Positions 8,725-18,643 are shown, numbered from the stretch's first letter. The stretch: DNA of 64,000 nucleotides from Lewinellaceae bacterium (GCA_016712415.1 JADJRC010000013.1:105128-169127); one strand, 5' to 3'. Translations and numbers: made by a program. The notes: generated from the letters alone by a model not told the origin.

Positions 8725-9339
8725 TCAAGTTTTTACCCCCACAAACATAAAATATCGCCACAACCCCAGCCATGCCGGGCAAATATCCAGACGGAGTGTG
8801 CGGAATGTCGACTGCAAAAAGGGCAGAAGATGACCTTCGAGGGCGACGTGGTTTTGCCCCATCCACCACTGGAAGGCCCTGCTCGGGGTGTCGTGAAAAT
8901 CGACCACACCGATATGCCCCCCGGAGGGCAGGTCGTTCCAGGCCGTTTGAATAGCCTGTTCCCAGCCGGGGTTGAACATCGTAAGGGCGTAGGAAAAAAG
9001 GATGTGGTCCGGCGCCTTCCGGGCCGCATCCTTCTCGTAGGCTCCGTTGATCAACTGCACCCGTTCGGCAAACGGCGCCGTGGTTTCGGCAGCCTTGTGG
9101 AGCATATCGGCGGAGACATCCACCCCGGTCAGGTGAAGCGCAGGGTATCGCCGGGCCAGCAACCGCAGGTTATGGCCCGTTCCGCAGCCCGCCTCCAGGA
9201 GTGACTGGGGTATGTCGGTCCGCACCGGCAGGTTGTACAGCAGGGTTTTGCGGCCGAATAAAAACGACCAGCGCGTGGCGTCGTATATGCCTGCATGGAA
9301 GCGGTAATACGCGCGCATTTTTTCCGGCTGCATCTCCAT
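8725..9339 (-). CDS. btaB: BtaB-like SAM-dependent N-methyltransferase (betaine lipid synthesis)
   Basis: This class I methyltransferase of 204 residues has motif I LLEAGCGTGHN, the acidic GVDVS strand and SYALTMFNPGW. By itself it could be any small-molecule methyltransferase. Its position 11 bp downstream of a clear BtaA on the same strand identifies it as BtaB, which methylates diacylglyceryl-homoserine three times to the betaine lipid DGTS at the inner membrane. The RYFMFVGVKT C-terminus and the WWMGQNHVALEG segment fit that family. In Rhodobacter the pathway replaces phospholipids when phosphate is short; no Pho-like site was seen here. Confidence 0.8.
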   Translation of the reverse strand: MEMQPEKMRAYYRFHAGIYDATRWSFLFGRKTLLYNLPVRTDIPQSLLEAGCGTGHNLRLLARRYPALHLTGVDVSADMLHKAAETTAPFAERVQLINGAYEKDAARKAPDHILFSYALTMFNPGWEQAIQTAWNDLPSGGHIGVVDFHDTPSRAFQWWMGQNHVALEGHLLPFLQSTFRTLRLDICPAWLGLWRYFMFVGVKT

Positions 9340-9350
9340 CCTGTTTCGGG

Positions 9351-10508
9351 TCAGATTTCTCCCAGCCAGGTGCCGGCGTAGGTGCCGACGCGGTCGCGCG
9401 CATAGGAGCGCGCGGCAGCCGCAGGGTCGAACCGGACGCGTTCGCGCACGAAACCGGGCAGGAAATCGGGTTCAAAAGCGGCAGTGCGGAACAATACCCG
9501 CGCGCCGGGAGCAGCGTTGGCGAGGATCAGGCGCCACTCTTCGTCGAGCGCAGAGCGCCGCTGTGCAGCCAGCCAGTCCTGGTGGTCGAGCAGCACAAAA
9601 TGGGTATAGCGACCGGGATGCTGCCTCAGGAAATCGATCAGCGATCCGGAATAGGTACTGAGTCGTTGGCTGCGGTGGCGAAGGGTCTCGAAATGCTCTT
9701 CGCGGAGGTAGTTGGGGCAACAGGAGGCCGTATAGTGCCCGAAGAAGTACAACTTCCAGAAATAATTGTCCTGCAGCGGCATTTCAGTAAACACGTGGCG
9801 CAGGCATTGGCGGATATAACCGGCCAGACCGCCCGGAAAAAGTTTGGCGGCGAGGTATTGCTGGCTCTTGGGCACGCCCAGCATGCTTTGGACCAGGTGC
9901 TGCCGTATCAGCCATTGTACAAAACGGTTGAGGAACAGCGGCTCCAGTTGGTCGTACCAATGCGCCTGCTCGGCCAGGTTTTGCGATTCAAACAGGTGCT
10001 GGGTGAGGCGCGCCGCTTCCGGCCTGCTCAGTATCCACTGGCGGATAATCCAGGCTACTGTGCCGCTGCTGCCATGCCAATAAAATGATTTGCGCAGGCC
10101 TTTCCCCCTGAAGTAGTGCAGGTTGCGCTCCCAGAAGAGCGCCGAGTAGTATTCGGGCATCCTGTCCCGAAGCCTTTCGTAATACACCGCAGCGGCATCC
10201 GGCGAAACGCCGTCGCCGAAGAACTCGAACAAGGTCGGGTGGTCGGTACCCTGAAGCAGCGCGACCTTCAGGTGTAACAGCGCGTTCTGCCTGGGATTCA
10301 GATCAACACAATGTATCTGCTCCGGATTGTCGAGCAGATAGTCGAGTGCGTTGCAACCGGCGCTGGTGAGCATAACGATATTGCTCTTATCGTTGATATC
10401 GAGTAAGTTGCGGTCGCAGCGCGGATCTTCCCAGCATGCGTTGTACACAAGACTGTTGCCGTTGATCTGGCGAAAAACCCGTTCATTGATATTATGTGAT
10501 ATGCCCAT
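9351..10508 (-). CDS. btaA: BtaA (DUF3419), diacylglycerol 3-amino-3-carboxypropyltransferase
   Basis: The 385-residue protein shows the DUF3419 signature: LVYNACWEDPRCDRNLL near the start, the SAM-site-like MLTSAGCNALDYLL with CVDLNPRQNALLHLK, and THFVLLDHQDWL near the end. BtaA transfers the 3-amino-3-carboxypropyl group of SAM to diacylglycerol, the first step to DGTS betaine lipid, at the cytoplasmic membrane. It is followed by btaB in a two-gene operon. A Bacteroidota -7 box (TACTTTTG) sits about 36 bp upstream of the ATG. The neighbouring patatin-like lipase, divergent, could provide lipid turnover, but that is inference. Confidence 0.88.
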   Translation of the reverse strand: MGISHNINERVFRQINGNSLVYNACWEDPRCDRNLLDINDKSNIVMLTSAGCNALDYLLDNPEQIHCVDLNPRQNALLHLKVALLQGTDHPTLFEFFGDGVSPDAAAVYYERLRDRMPEYYSALFWERNLHYFRGKGLRKSFYWHGSSGTVAWIIRQWILSRPEAARLTQHLFESQNLAEQAHWYDQLEPLFLNRFVQWLIRQHLVQSMLGVPKSQQYLAAKLFPGGLAGYIRQCLRHVFTEMPLQDNYFWKLYFFGHYTASCCPNYLREEHFETLRHRSQRLSTYSGSLIDFLRQHPGRYTHFVLLDHQDWLAAQRRSALDEEWRLILANAAPGARVLFRTAAFEPDFLPGFVRERVRFDPAAAARSYARDRVGTYAGTWLGEI

Positions 10509-10543
10509 ACGGAAAAAGCAACGAGGCTTGATTGTTCTTTTGG

Positions 10544-10551
10544 CAAAAGTA
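10544..10551 (-). promoter_or_regulatory. -7 box of the btaAB operon
   Basis: On the minus strand TACTTTTG is an exact TAnnTTTG match, placing transcription start near 10537 and giving a leader of about 30 nt. No clear -33 TTG is visible. Confidence 0.5.
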
Positions 10552-10688
10552 GAGGGGTTGGCGCGAAATAAGGCCTAAGTCTGGGTTATAAAATGGTTAA
10601 TTAGTGGCGAAAATTCGGAGGGCCGCCAAATGCATCCGACTTATGACATTATTTTTACTTTCGCATTGATATTGTTCAACAAAACTAA

Positions 10689-11870
10689 ATGAAAATCATG
10701 TCTGAAAAGTTACTCTCCCGCTTCGACGCACCGGGCCCCAAACGCATGCTCGCCCTTGACGGCGGCGGTATTCGCGGCGCCATCGCACTTGGATTTGTCA
10801 AACGCATCGAAAGTATCCTCCGGGAGCGCCACAACAACCCCAACCTGCTGCTCTGCGATTATTTTGACCTCATCGGAGGCACCAGTACCGGCGCCATTAT
10901 CGCCACCCTGCTCGCCACCGGACGCTCTGCCAGCGAGATTACGGAGAGCTACCTTGCGCTTGGCGGCAAGATTTTCGGCGACCGCTACAGCATTTTCCAG
11001 GTCGGCAACAAGTTCAAGGCCAAATATGAAGATAAACCGCTGCAGGATGAACTGAAAAATCTGTTCGGCGATATTCCGCTGGGCAGCGACGAAATACGTA
11101 CCGGTCTGTGTATCAATGCCAAACGAGCCGACACATACAGCACCTGGTCGTTCCTCAACCACCCCCGCGCCGCATTTTACAAACCTTATCAGGAGGGCGA
11201 GTTGGGCAACAAGGACTACCTGTTGCGCGAAGTGGTGCGTGCGAGCACAGCGGCGCCCACCTACTTTCTACCCCAGCGCATCAACCTCGGCAACCGAACC
11301 GCAACCTTCATCGACGGCGGCGTAAGCGCTGCCAACAACCCCGCCTTGCAGATGTTCCTCATCGCTACGCTGGAAGGTTTTCCTTTCCACTGGAAAAAGG
11401 GCGCCGACAACCTGATGATCGTCTCGATCGGAACCGGAACCTTCACCAAACGGGTTGAAGCGGAAAAAATGGCGAGCAATAACATGCTGCAATGGGCGGC
11501 CACCGTACCCGAAATGCTGATGGACGACGCTACTTACCTCAACCAGCTCATGCTGCAATACCTCAGCAAAAGCCCGACGGCTATTCCGATCGACATGGAA
11601 ATCGGCAACCTCGAGCATGACCTGCTCACCCCTGAGCCGGCATTGCACTACCTCCGCTACCAGGCCTATCTCGAACAGCCGCAGCCGAAAGACGGCGCCA
11701 CAACCCGGCCTTATCTGCCGTTTGACGAAAAGAAACTGGTCAAAATGCGGGAAATGGACAATGCCGATGTGGTGGACGACCTTGTTCTGGTTGGCGATAT
11801 TTATGCCCAACATTCCATCAAGGCCGAGCATTTTCCGGCGGCATTCGACCTGCCGCCCGTACAGGTTTAA
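10689..11870 (+). CDS. Patatin-like phospholipase
   Basis: The N-terminal patatin fold has the oxyanion motif LALDGGGIRG (residues about 20-29), the nucleophile motif GGTSTG and the catalytic aspartate in FIDGGVSAANNP, so the Ser-Asp dyad is complete. There is no signal peptide, so the enzyme is probably cytoplasmic or membrane-peripheral. It should hydrolyse acyl esters of phospholipids or other lipids. Two in-frame ATGs (10689, 10698) are possible starts. A weak -7-like TACTTTCG occurs at 10656-10663. The gene converges on tadA, sharing a hairpin terminator. Confidence 0.9.
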   Translation: MKIMSEKLLSRFDAPGPKRMLALDGGGIRGAIALGFVKRIESILRERHNNPNLLLCDYFDLIGGTSTGAIIATLLATGRSASEITESYLALGGKIFGDRYSIFQVGNKFKAKYEDKPLQDELKNLFGDIPLGSDEIRTGLCINAKRADTYSTWSFLNHPRAAFYKPYQEGELGNKDYLLREVVRASTAAPTYFLPQRINLGNRTATFIDGGVSAANNPALQMFLIATLEGFPFHWKKGADNLMIVSIGTGTFTKRVEAEKMASNNMLQWAATVPEMLMDDATYLNQLMLQYLSKSPTAIPIDMEIGNLEHDLLTPEPALHYLRYQAYLEQPQPKDGATTRPYLPFDEKKLVKMREMDNADVVDDLVLVGDIYAQHSIKAEHFPAAFDLPPVQV

Positions 11871-11912
11871 GAAACCGTCTGCCCCCCCCTGGAGAGACGG
11901 TTTCTAACGTTT
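11870..11912 (+). terminator. Hairpin terminator between patatin gene and tadA
   Basis: A perfect 11-bp stem AGAAACCGTCT / AGACGGTTTCT (11870-11880 with 11895-11905) is followed on the plus strand by AACGTTTTT. The stem begins at the patatin stop codon and overlaps the tadA stop codon, so it may also slow the opposing transcript. Confidence 0.75.
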
Positions 11913-12350
11913 TTCCCGAAAAAACGCCTTCATCAGGGCAGCGCATTCCGCCTCCATGATCCCCAGTTCGAGTCGCGTCCTGGGGTGGAGCAGCGATTTG
12001 CCGCCGTAGCGCATGAACCCGCGTTTTTCGTCGGTAGCGCCATACACGACGCGCCCGATCTGCGACCAGGCCAGGGCGCCGGCACACATGACACAGGGCT
12101 CGAGCGTGACGAAAAGGGTGCAATCGGGCAGGTATTTGCTGCCTAAATGCCCGGAAGCGGCTGTGAGCGCCAGGATTTCGGCATGCGCCGTCACATCGGT
12201 CAACTGTTCCGTCTGGTTGTGCGTACGGGCGATAATGCGGTTGTCGCAGGTGATGACGGCGCCCACCGGCACCTCGCCTGCCTCAAAGGCTTTTTGCGCT
12301 TCGGCAAGCGCCTGCTGCATGAAATAGGTATCGGAATGGACGGATAACAT
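11904..12350 (-). CDS. tadA: tRNA-specific adenosine deaminase TadA
   Basis: A zinc-dependent deaminase with the HAEILAL (His and catalytic Glu) and PCVMC (two Cys ligands) motifs. It converts A34 to inosine in the wobble position of tRNA-Arg(ACG). The ATG at 12350 gives the usual length of about 148 residues; upstream extension to 12425 only adds poorly conserved residues. It is a single gene convergent with the patatin gene. Confidence 0.92.
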   Translation of the reverse strand: MLSVHSDTYFMQQALAEAQKAFEAGEVPVGAVITCDNRIIARTHNQTEQLTDVTAHAEILALTAASGHLGSKYLPDCTLFVTLEPCVMCAGALAWSQIGRVVYGATDEKRGFMRYGGKSLLHPRTRLELGIMEAECAALMKAFFREKR

Positions 12351-12607
12351 GGCTAAAATGGATGCTCTGCGAGGTATGAGCGGGTTTAGCGGGCCAATAT
12401 AAACGGTTCTGTCCCGGTATTCCAATTGAATTTATACCGGAACGCTCCGGATTTAAGCATTTACAGAATTCCAGTGCCTTGAAAGCCAATTTTCCCGGCC
12501 AGACGGCAAATTTTAGCCAAAGGCGAATAAATTCTTCGCAATTCGGCCATCGTACGCTAGGTTCGCAGCGTTAATCTAAGGTATTGTGGATATTAATTTT
12601 CGGTTAA

Positions 12608-14875
12608 ATGAACACACGCAGCGTATTCTTCCTTGTTTTTGGACTGTCGGGCATCACTTGCGCCCAGGCACAAAACCTGTATGATATCAATACCGTACAG
12701 GAGATCAGGATCAATTTTTATCAGACCAACTGGGATTATACACTCGATTCGCTCAAAGACGTCGACGAAGAGGCCTACCTGCTGGTACCTTCTATCGAGA
12801 TCAACGGCGTGGTGTTCGACAGCGTTGGCGTCAAATTCAAGGGCAACAGTTCATATGACGAAGATTTTTTGAAAAATCCGCTGAATATCGAACTGGACTA
12901 CATCCGGAAAGACCAGAACTATCAGGGCATCAATGATATCAAACTGTCGAACGCTTACTCCGACCCGACAATGGTACGCGAGGTGCTGGGTTATGATATA
13001 CTGCGTCAGTACATGGCTGCGCCGCTGGCCAATCACGCAAGGGTATGGATGAACGGCGTGTATTGGGGTGTGTACGTCAACGTGGAAAGTATCAACAAGC
13101 GCTTCGCGCGCAACCACTTCCATACCGACGGCAACAACCCCTTTTTCAAATGCAACCCCGCCGATTTTCCCGGCCCCGGCTCGGGCGGCAATTTTCCGGA
13201 CCTCGTCTACACCAGCGCCGACAGCGCGTTTTATTACGACAAATATGAACTCCGTTCCAGCTCAGGCTGGCGTGAACTGCTGGCCTTGATGGATAGCCTC
13301 GCCAATCACCCGGGCAGCATCCACAAAATCCTCGACGTGGACCGTGTGCTCTGGATGCTGGCCTTCAACAACGTAACGGTCAACCTGGATTCCTATACCG
13401 GCGCTTTTGCCCAAAACTATTACCTCTACTGGGACAAAAACGATCGCTGGCTCCCGGTGGTGTGGGACCTGAACATGGGTTTCGGCGCTTTCCCGCTGAT
13501 CGACGGAGGCCCCATTCCAACCATCGCGCAACTCAAGGTACTCAGCCCCTTGCTGCAGGCCGACAATTTCTACCGCCCGCTGATCAAGCAACTGCTCGCC
13601 AACCCGCAGTACAAGCGGATGTACCTGGCGCACATGCGCACGATGCTTCAGGAAAATTTTTCCACACAGGCGTTCAAGGACCGCGCACTGGCACTCCAGG
13701 CCAATATTGACGCTGCCATACAGACCGATACCAAGAAATTTTACTCCTACGCCAATTTCCAGAACAATATCGACGCGACGGTGTCGGCGCCGGGCGGTTT
13801 CGGCGATGTGCCTGGACTGACAGATCTGATGAATACCCGCTATAACTTCCTGATCAACGAAAGCAATCTTGCCCCGGCGCCACCGGTCATCTCCAACGTC
13901 GCAGCCCAGACTACCGGCGCTGTATGGGTAACTGCACAGGTACAGAATGCCGCAACCGTGCTGCTGGGCTGGCGGTACGACTCCTCCGATGTTTTTGTCA
14001 AAACACCCATGTACGACGACGGAATGCACCAGGACGGCGCGGCCGGCGACGGACAGTTTGGCGCGTCGTTCCCGGTCGGCGATATCAAGGGGCAATACTA
14101 TGTATATGCTGAAAACAGCGGCGCGGGCATGTTCTCCCCGCAACGGGCCGAATATGAGTTTTATCAAACACCTACGCTGCCTCCCCTGCCCAATGCGGGC
14201 GATCTGGTGCTCAACGAGTTCCTGGCCAACAACAAGACCAGCGAAAAAGACGAGGCAGGGCAATACGAAGACTGGCTTGAACTGTACAACAACAGCAACC
14301 AGCCCATCAGCCTGCTCGGACTGTACCTGACCGACAACCCCCAGAAGCCGAACAAGTGGACTTTCCCGGCCAACAGCGCCATCCCGGCCAAGGGCTTTCT
14401 GATCGTTTGGCTCGATGAAGACCTGTCGCAGGGCCCCTTCCACGCCAACTTCAAACTCAATACGAACGCCGAGTTCCTGATGTTGTCGAACGGCGCCGGC
14501 GGGGTGGTCGACAGCCTCAGTTTCGGGCCGCAAAAGGCAGACACTACTTTTGGCCGGTATCCGAACGGCACCGGCGACTTCACCTTTATGCCCCGCACGT
14601 TTAATGCGCCCAACTCTCTGACCACGGGCACTGCCGAACCCGGAAAGGGGGGCCAGGTTCTTGTGTACCCGAATCCCGCCGACCAGTTCCTGAACGTGCG
14701 CGCAGATCTGCCGCTCGGCGCCATCGAGGTGTCGGATGCGCTGGGACGGCAAGTATTGTTATTGGACGCCGGACCGCAAACATCGGCATCGTTCCATCTG
14801 GGGCATCTGCCGCCGGGTATGTACAACCTCCGAACGGCACAGGGCGCAACGGTGCTGTTCAGCATTCAGCGCTAA
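12608..14875 (+). CDS. CotH-kinase protein with lamin-tail domain and T9SS sorting domain
   Basis: The 755-residue protein has a signal peptide (GLSGITCAQAQ), a CotH-kinase domain at about 30-410 with KFKGNSSYDEDF, the NGVYWGVYVNVE strand and the metal-binding-like WDLNMGFG, a lamin-tail domain at about 530-650 (LVLNEFLANNKTSEKDEAG ... YEDWLELYN), and a T9SS type A domain (VLVYPNPADQFLNV ... PPGMYNLRT). CotH proteins are atypical surface protein kinases first known from spore coats. The sorting domain predicts secretion through T9SS. It is followed at 29 bp by a second CotH gene and then HlyD, VTC and DUF4956 genes, a recurrent association. Confidence 0.9.
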   Translation: MNTRSVFFLVFGLSGITCAQAQNLYDINTVQEIRINFYQTNWDYTLDSLKDVDEEAYLLVPSIEINGVVFDSVGVKFKGNSSYDEDFLKNPLNIELDYIRKDQNYQGINDIKLSNAYSDPTMVREVLGYDILRQYMAAPLANHARVWMNGVYWGVYVNVESINKRFARNHFHTDGNNPFFKCNPADFPGPGSGGNFPDLVYTSADSAFYYDKYELRSSSGWRELLALMDSLANHPGSIHKILDVDRVLWMLAFNNVTVNLDSYTGAFAQNYYLYWDKNDRWLPVVWDLNMGFGAFPLIDGGPIPTIAQLKVLSPLLQADNFYRPLIKQLLANPQYKRMYLAHMRTMLQENFSTQAFKDRALALQANIDAAIQTDTKKFYSYANFQNNIDATVSAPGGFGDVPGLTDLMNTRYNFLINESNLAPAPPVISNVAAQTTGAVWVTAQVQNAATVLLGWRYDSSDVFVKTPMYDDGMHQDGAAGDGQFGASFPVGDIKGQYYVYAENSGAGMFSPQRAEYEFYQTPTLPPLPNAGDLVLNEFLANNKTSEKDEAGQYEDWLELYNNSNQPISLLGLYLTDNPQKPNKWTFPANSAIPAKGFLIVWLDEDLSQGPFHANFKLNTNAEFLMLSNGAGGVVDSLSFGPQKADTTFGRYPNGTGDFTFMPRTFNAPNSLTTGTAEPGKGGQVLVYPNPADQFLNVRADLPLGAIEVSDALGRQVLLLDAGPQTSASFHLGHLPPGMYNLRTAQGATVLFSIQR

Positions 14876-14904
14876 ATACTTCGCCAACCTTATACCACAC
14901 AAAT

Positions 14905-17430
14905 ATGAAAGTAAAATTTCTACCCGCCCTGCCGGCCATTTTTACGGCGCTTTCCCTTCAGGCACAAGTACTTGTAAATGAATACTCTTGCGCCAACCTC
15001 ACCCAGTATCAGGATGCTTACGGCAAATACGAGGACTGGATTGAATTGCACAACACCTCGGATATGCCGGTTAATATCGGCGGGTATTACCTGAGCGACA
15101 ATGAGAACAAACCCACCAAATGGAAATTCCCGCCCGGCGCAACCATTCCCGCCAAGGGCTTTCTCAAGGTATTCGCTTCGGGGCGCGATGAAGTGCTGAA
15201 CAGCAGCAGTTTTCACACCAGTTTCAAACTTTCGCAAACCAAAAACAATCCGGAGCATATTGTTTTCTCTGATGCCACAGGCACAATCATCAACGACCTG
15301 GAGGTCGTGCGCACCAAACTGCACCAGTCGGTCGGGCGCGAAACGGACGGAGGCGCCGAGTGGCGTATATTAACCCAGCCGACCTTCGGCGCCTCGAACA
15401 ACACCGCGAACAAATACCTGGGATACGCCGCCCGGCCTTCCGTAAACCAGCAGGCCGGCTTCTTCACCGGATCGGTGACCGTGTCGCTGTCGACCACCGA
15501 ACCGGATGCCCTGATCCGCTATACGACAGACGGCACCGAGCCCGGCAACCAGTCGCCGGTCTATGACCAGCCCCTGACTTTTTCACAGACCACCGTACTC
15601 AAGGCCGCCACCTTTAGCAATAACCCCCAGATATTGCCCAGTTTCGTGCAGTACAACACCTATTTTGTCGACGTGTCCCACTCACTGGTGGTCATTCCCG
15701 TGGCCGGCAAAGACCTGCTCCAACTGGCCAACGGCAACCAGTCGCTCCGTCCGCACGGTTCGATCGAGTATTTCGGTACCGACGGCGACCGCAAGGCACG
15801 CGCCTACGGCGAACTCAACAGCCACGGCCAGGACTCCTGGGCCAACGACCAGCGCAGCGTCGACTGGGTAACGCGCGACGAGATGGGCTACAACAATGCC
15901 ATCGAGGAAAAAATATTCAGCCGTTCCGACCGCAAGGAGTACCAGCGCATCATCCTGCGCGCCGCCGGCGACGACAACTACCCCGCCGCCAACCACCCGC
16001 AAAACAAGGGCAGCGCCCATATCCGCGACGCCTATATTCACAACCTCGCCGACCGCGGCGGACTGCACGTCGACGTGCGGCGCGGAGAAAAGGCCATCGT
16101 TTACATGAACGGACAATACTGGAATGTGTATGATTTGCGGGAAATACCCGACGACCACGATTACACCGATTACTACTACGGCCAGGGAAAATACGATATT
16201 CAGTACATCCTGACCTGGGGCAATACCTGGGCGGAATACGGCGACCAGCAGGCCCTCGACGACTGGGACAACCTCTACAGTTTTATCACCTCCAACGACA
16301 TGGCAGACCCGTCGAACCTCCATTTTGTGGCGGACTACTACGACTACCAGAGCCTGATCGACTATGTTATTGTAAACTCTTTCACCGTTTGCTCCGACTG
16401 GCTCAACTGGAATACGGGCTGGTGGCGCGGCATGAACCCGGAAGGCGGACACCAGAAATGGGGCTATATCCTTTGGGACAACGACGCTACGTTCGGGCAT
16501 TACATCAATTACACGGGAATTCCCGACACCAGTCCGTACGCCCTGCCCTGCAACCCGGAAACACTTTCCGGATGGTCCGACCCCAAAGGGCACATCACCG
16601 TGCTGAACAAACTCCGCGAGAACCCCTCCGTCGAGCAGTACTACCTCACGCGACAGGCCGATTTGATGAACACCGTTTTCGGCTGTGAAAACATGCTCAA
16701 TTACCTCGATACCATTGTCAATACCATTGCTCCGGAAATGCAGCAGCATGCCGACCGCTGGTTTGGCGATTACACGGAGTGGCAGCAAAACGTGAACAAA
16801 CTCCGCAACTTTATCAGCATCCGCTGTGAGGAAGTGACCGGCGGCATGATCGACTGCTACAACCTCACCGGTCCGTATCAGACAGTATTGCTCGTCGATC
16901 CGCCCGGCGCAGGCATCATGCAGGCCAATACCCTGAGTTATACCGCTTTCCCGGTGCAAACCACCTACTTTGGCAATGTGGACCTGAAACTGTCGGCCAC
17001 GGCTACGCAAAATTACCTGTTCGACCACTGGTCGGCAGGCGCGCATACCTTCGCCGACTCGTCGCTGCAGGTCGCCAGCCTGAACCTGACCGCGCCGGAT
17101 ACCATTGTTGCGCATTTCAAACTGACAACGGCGGTGCATGATCCCGTACAATCCGGTGATGAACCGACTGTCATGGCATATCCTTCGCTGTTTGACGGGG
17201 AGATCAACCTCGATTATTTTCTGCCGGAAAAAGCCCCGGTTGCCGTTTCGCTGCACTCCATGTTAGGCGATTTGAACGCCGTGTTGCTGCAAACCGTACA
17301 TCCGCAGCAGGAAGGCCGGCACCGTGTAAAGTTGCAGGTTGCCGATCTTCACCTGCCGGCAGGCATGTACCTGTTGCGCTTCTCCGCAGGTGGATTTTCC
17401 AAAACCCTGAAACTGGTCGGAAGCGAATGA
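14905..17430 (+). CDS. Second CotH-kinase protein: LTD, chitobiase-like, CotH and T9SS domains
   Basis: The 841-residue secreted protein carries, in order: a signal peptide, a lamin-tail domain (VLVNEYSCANLTQYQDAYGK, YEDWIELHN), a chitobiase C-terminal-like domain (IRYTTDGTEPG), a CotH kinase-like domain (VYMNGQYWNVYDLRE, ILWDNDATFGHYI), an InlB-like repeat segment (LFDHWSAG) and a T9SS sorting domain ending LHLPAGMYLLRFSAGGFSKT. Domain order is inverted relative to the first CotH gene, where the lamin tail is C-terminal. The two probably act as a pair at the cell surface. Kinase activity is inferred from family only. Confidence 0.9.
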   Translation: MKVKFLPALPAIFTALSLQAQVLVNEYSCANLTQYQDAYGKYEDWIELHNTSDMPVNIGGYYLSDNENKPTKWKFPPGATIPAKGFLKVFASGRDEVLNSSSFHTSFKLSQTKNNPEHIVFSDATGTIINDLEVVRTKLHQSVGRETDGGAEWRILTQPTFGASNNTANKYLGYAARPSVNQQAGFFTGSVTVSLSTTEPDALIRYTTDGTEPGNQSPVYDQPLTFSQTTVLKAATFSNNPQILPSFVQYNTYFVDVSHSLVVIPVAGKDLLQLANGNQSLRPHGSIEYFGTDGDRKARAYGELNSHGQDSWANDQRSVDWVTRDEMGYNNAIEEKIFSRSDRKEYQRIILRAAGDDNYPAANHPQNKGSAHIRDAYIHNLADRGGLHVDVRRGEKAIVYMNGQYWNVYDLREIPDDHDYTDYYYGQGKYDIQYILTWGNTWAEYGDQQALDDWDNLYSFITSNDMADPSNLHFVADYYDYQSLIDYVIVNSFTVCSDWLNWNTGWWRGMNPEGGHQKWGYILWDNDATFGHYINYTGIPDTSPYALPCNPETLSGWSDPKGHITVLNKLRENPSVEQYYLTRQADLMNTVFGCENMLNYLDTIVNTIAPEMQQHADRWFGDYTEWQQNVNKLRNFISIRCEEVTGGMIDCYNLTGPYQTVLLVDPPGAGIMQANTLSYTAFPVQTTYFGNVDLKLSATATQNYLFDHWSAGAHTFADSSLQVASLNLTAPDTIVAHFKLTTAVHDPVQSGDEPTVMAYPSLFDGEINLDYFLPEKAPVAVSLHSMLGDLNAVLLQTVHPQQEGRHRVKLQVADLHLPAGMYLLRFSAGGFSKTLKLVGSE

Positions 17431-17590
17431 TAAAATACGTATAAGAATGGCGGCCTGCGCGCAACCCGGGCCGCCGCCGCTCCGTTGGGTATCTCCAGAT
17501 GCGTTTTTTATACCCCATAACATGGTTGCTTCGTTACCTTTACCCTAAACTGAAACCCTTTCCTAACCTTTAATTTATTTTCGACGATAC

Positions 17591-18643
17591 GTGAAACGGC
17601 TATTTGGCGGGCTGATAATCCTCGTAATACTACTGGCAGCGTATTTTGCTCCGATCGACATTCCTTTTGCTGCAGAAAGCATCGGGCGGGTATTTCCTGT
17701 GCGGGAGTGGAAACTGGTACAGGATCAAACAGGCCGGATAAGCGCTGTCCTGCGTGACTACCGTTTTGGCGCCACAAGCCAGATTGACGCCTATCAGTTT
17801 GAACAGGGCGACTTCTCCGGTCTCAGTTTCGACCTTCCCGAAGGTCGGTTTATCTGCGTCGGCGATACGGTAGTGCGCATGTATTCCGTGCGCCAAAACG
17901 AAGAGATTCAAAACCTTGAAGCGCAACTTTCCCTGTATCAGGCTCAATTTCAGGCAGACATTACGGGCGACAAACCACCGGTCGTCAAGGAGGCTGAAAA
18001 TCGTCTGCATTTTGCCGAGCAGGACCTGACGCTCAGGGAAAAAACCTACCGCATAAAAAAGCCCTTGTGGGAACAGCAGCTCATTGCGCTGACAGAATTT
18101 CAGGAAACCGAAAACGCCCTCGAACTGGCCAAAATACAAGTGGAAATTGCCCGGAAATACCTTGAAAACGTGAGCACAGGCCTCAAGGATGAAAGTGTCG
18201 GCATTACACAGGCCCAACAGCGCGGATTGAAGAACAGGCTGGATATCCTGCGGAAAAAAGGCCTTTCGTTCGTGTTGCGCGCACCTTTTTCGGGCTGGAT
18301 TGAGCCTTCACCCCTCCCCGAGGAACTGCTGGTCCTCCAGCAATGCGACGAATACATCGTGCAGATACCCGTCAAGGTGGAATATCTGAATTACCTCGAT
18401 ACCGCTACGAACATTCTGGTTACGGACATGCTCACCCAAAAGACCTATCCGGCACAACTGTTGCAGACCGGCACGAAGGTCGAAGTGCTCGACAACCGGC
18501 AGGTAACGCTGTTGACGGCCTCCATCAGGCCCGACAGCAGCAGCGTTCGGTTCAGCACCGGCATTGCTGCGCGTTGCCGGCTTGATTTCGGGACCATCAA
18601 CCAACACGAATACCTGCGCCGCCTGCTAAACATCAAATGGTAA
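17591..18643 (+). CDS. HlyD-like membrane fusion protein of the CotH-VTC cluster
   Basis: The 350-residue protein begins with GTG, has one N-terminal transmembrane helix (LFGGLIILVILLAAYFAPI), a short barrel-sandwich part, an alpha-helical hairpin (about 105-220) and a beta-rich C-terminal half. This is the layout of HlyD/periplasmic adaptor proteins. No ABC or RND partner is adjacent. Instead its stop codon overlaps the VTC gene start region, so it belongs to the VTC-DUF4956 operon. It may bridge the inner membrane to an outer component in export of phosphate polymer or protein; this is inference. Confidence 0.75.
   Translation: MKRLFGGLIILVILLAAYFAPIDIPFAAESIGRVFPVREWKLVQDQTGRISAVLRDYRFGATSQIDAYQFEQGDFSGLSFDLPEGRFICVGDTVVRMYSVRQNEEIQNLEAQLSLYQAQFQADITGDKPPVVKEAENRLHFAEQDLTLREKTYRIKKPLWEQQLIALTEFQETENALELAKIQVEIARKYLENVSTGLKDESVGITQAQQRGLKNRLDILRKKGLSFVLRAPFSGWIEPSPLPEELLVLQQCDEYIVQIPVKVEYLNYLDTATNILVTDMLTQKTYPAQLLQTGTKVEVLDNRQVTLLTASIRPDSSSVRFSTGIAARCRLDFGTINQHEYLRRLLNIKW

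Noticed and set aside
10509..10688. Pho-box-like site upstream of btaA
   Set aside because: No 11-bp-spaced direct repeat was found there, so phosphate control by the local regulator has no support.
13262..17256. Long antisense frames of about 500 codons opposite both CotH genes
   Set aside because: They mirror GC-rich codon usage of the plus-strand genes, show no domain, and lack the domains, signal peptides and T9SS tails found on the plus strand.
17449..17475. GGCGGCC / GGCCGCC hairpin after the second CotH gene as terminator
   Set aside because: No T-run follows on either strand and the HlyD gene downstream seems to belong to the same cluster.
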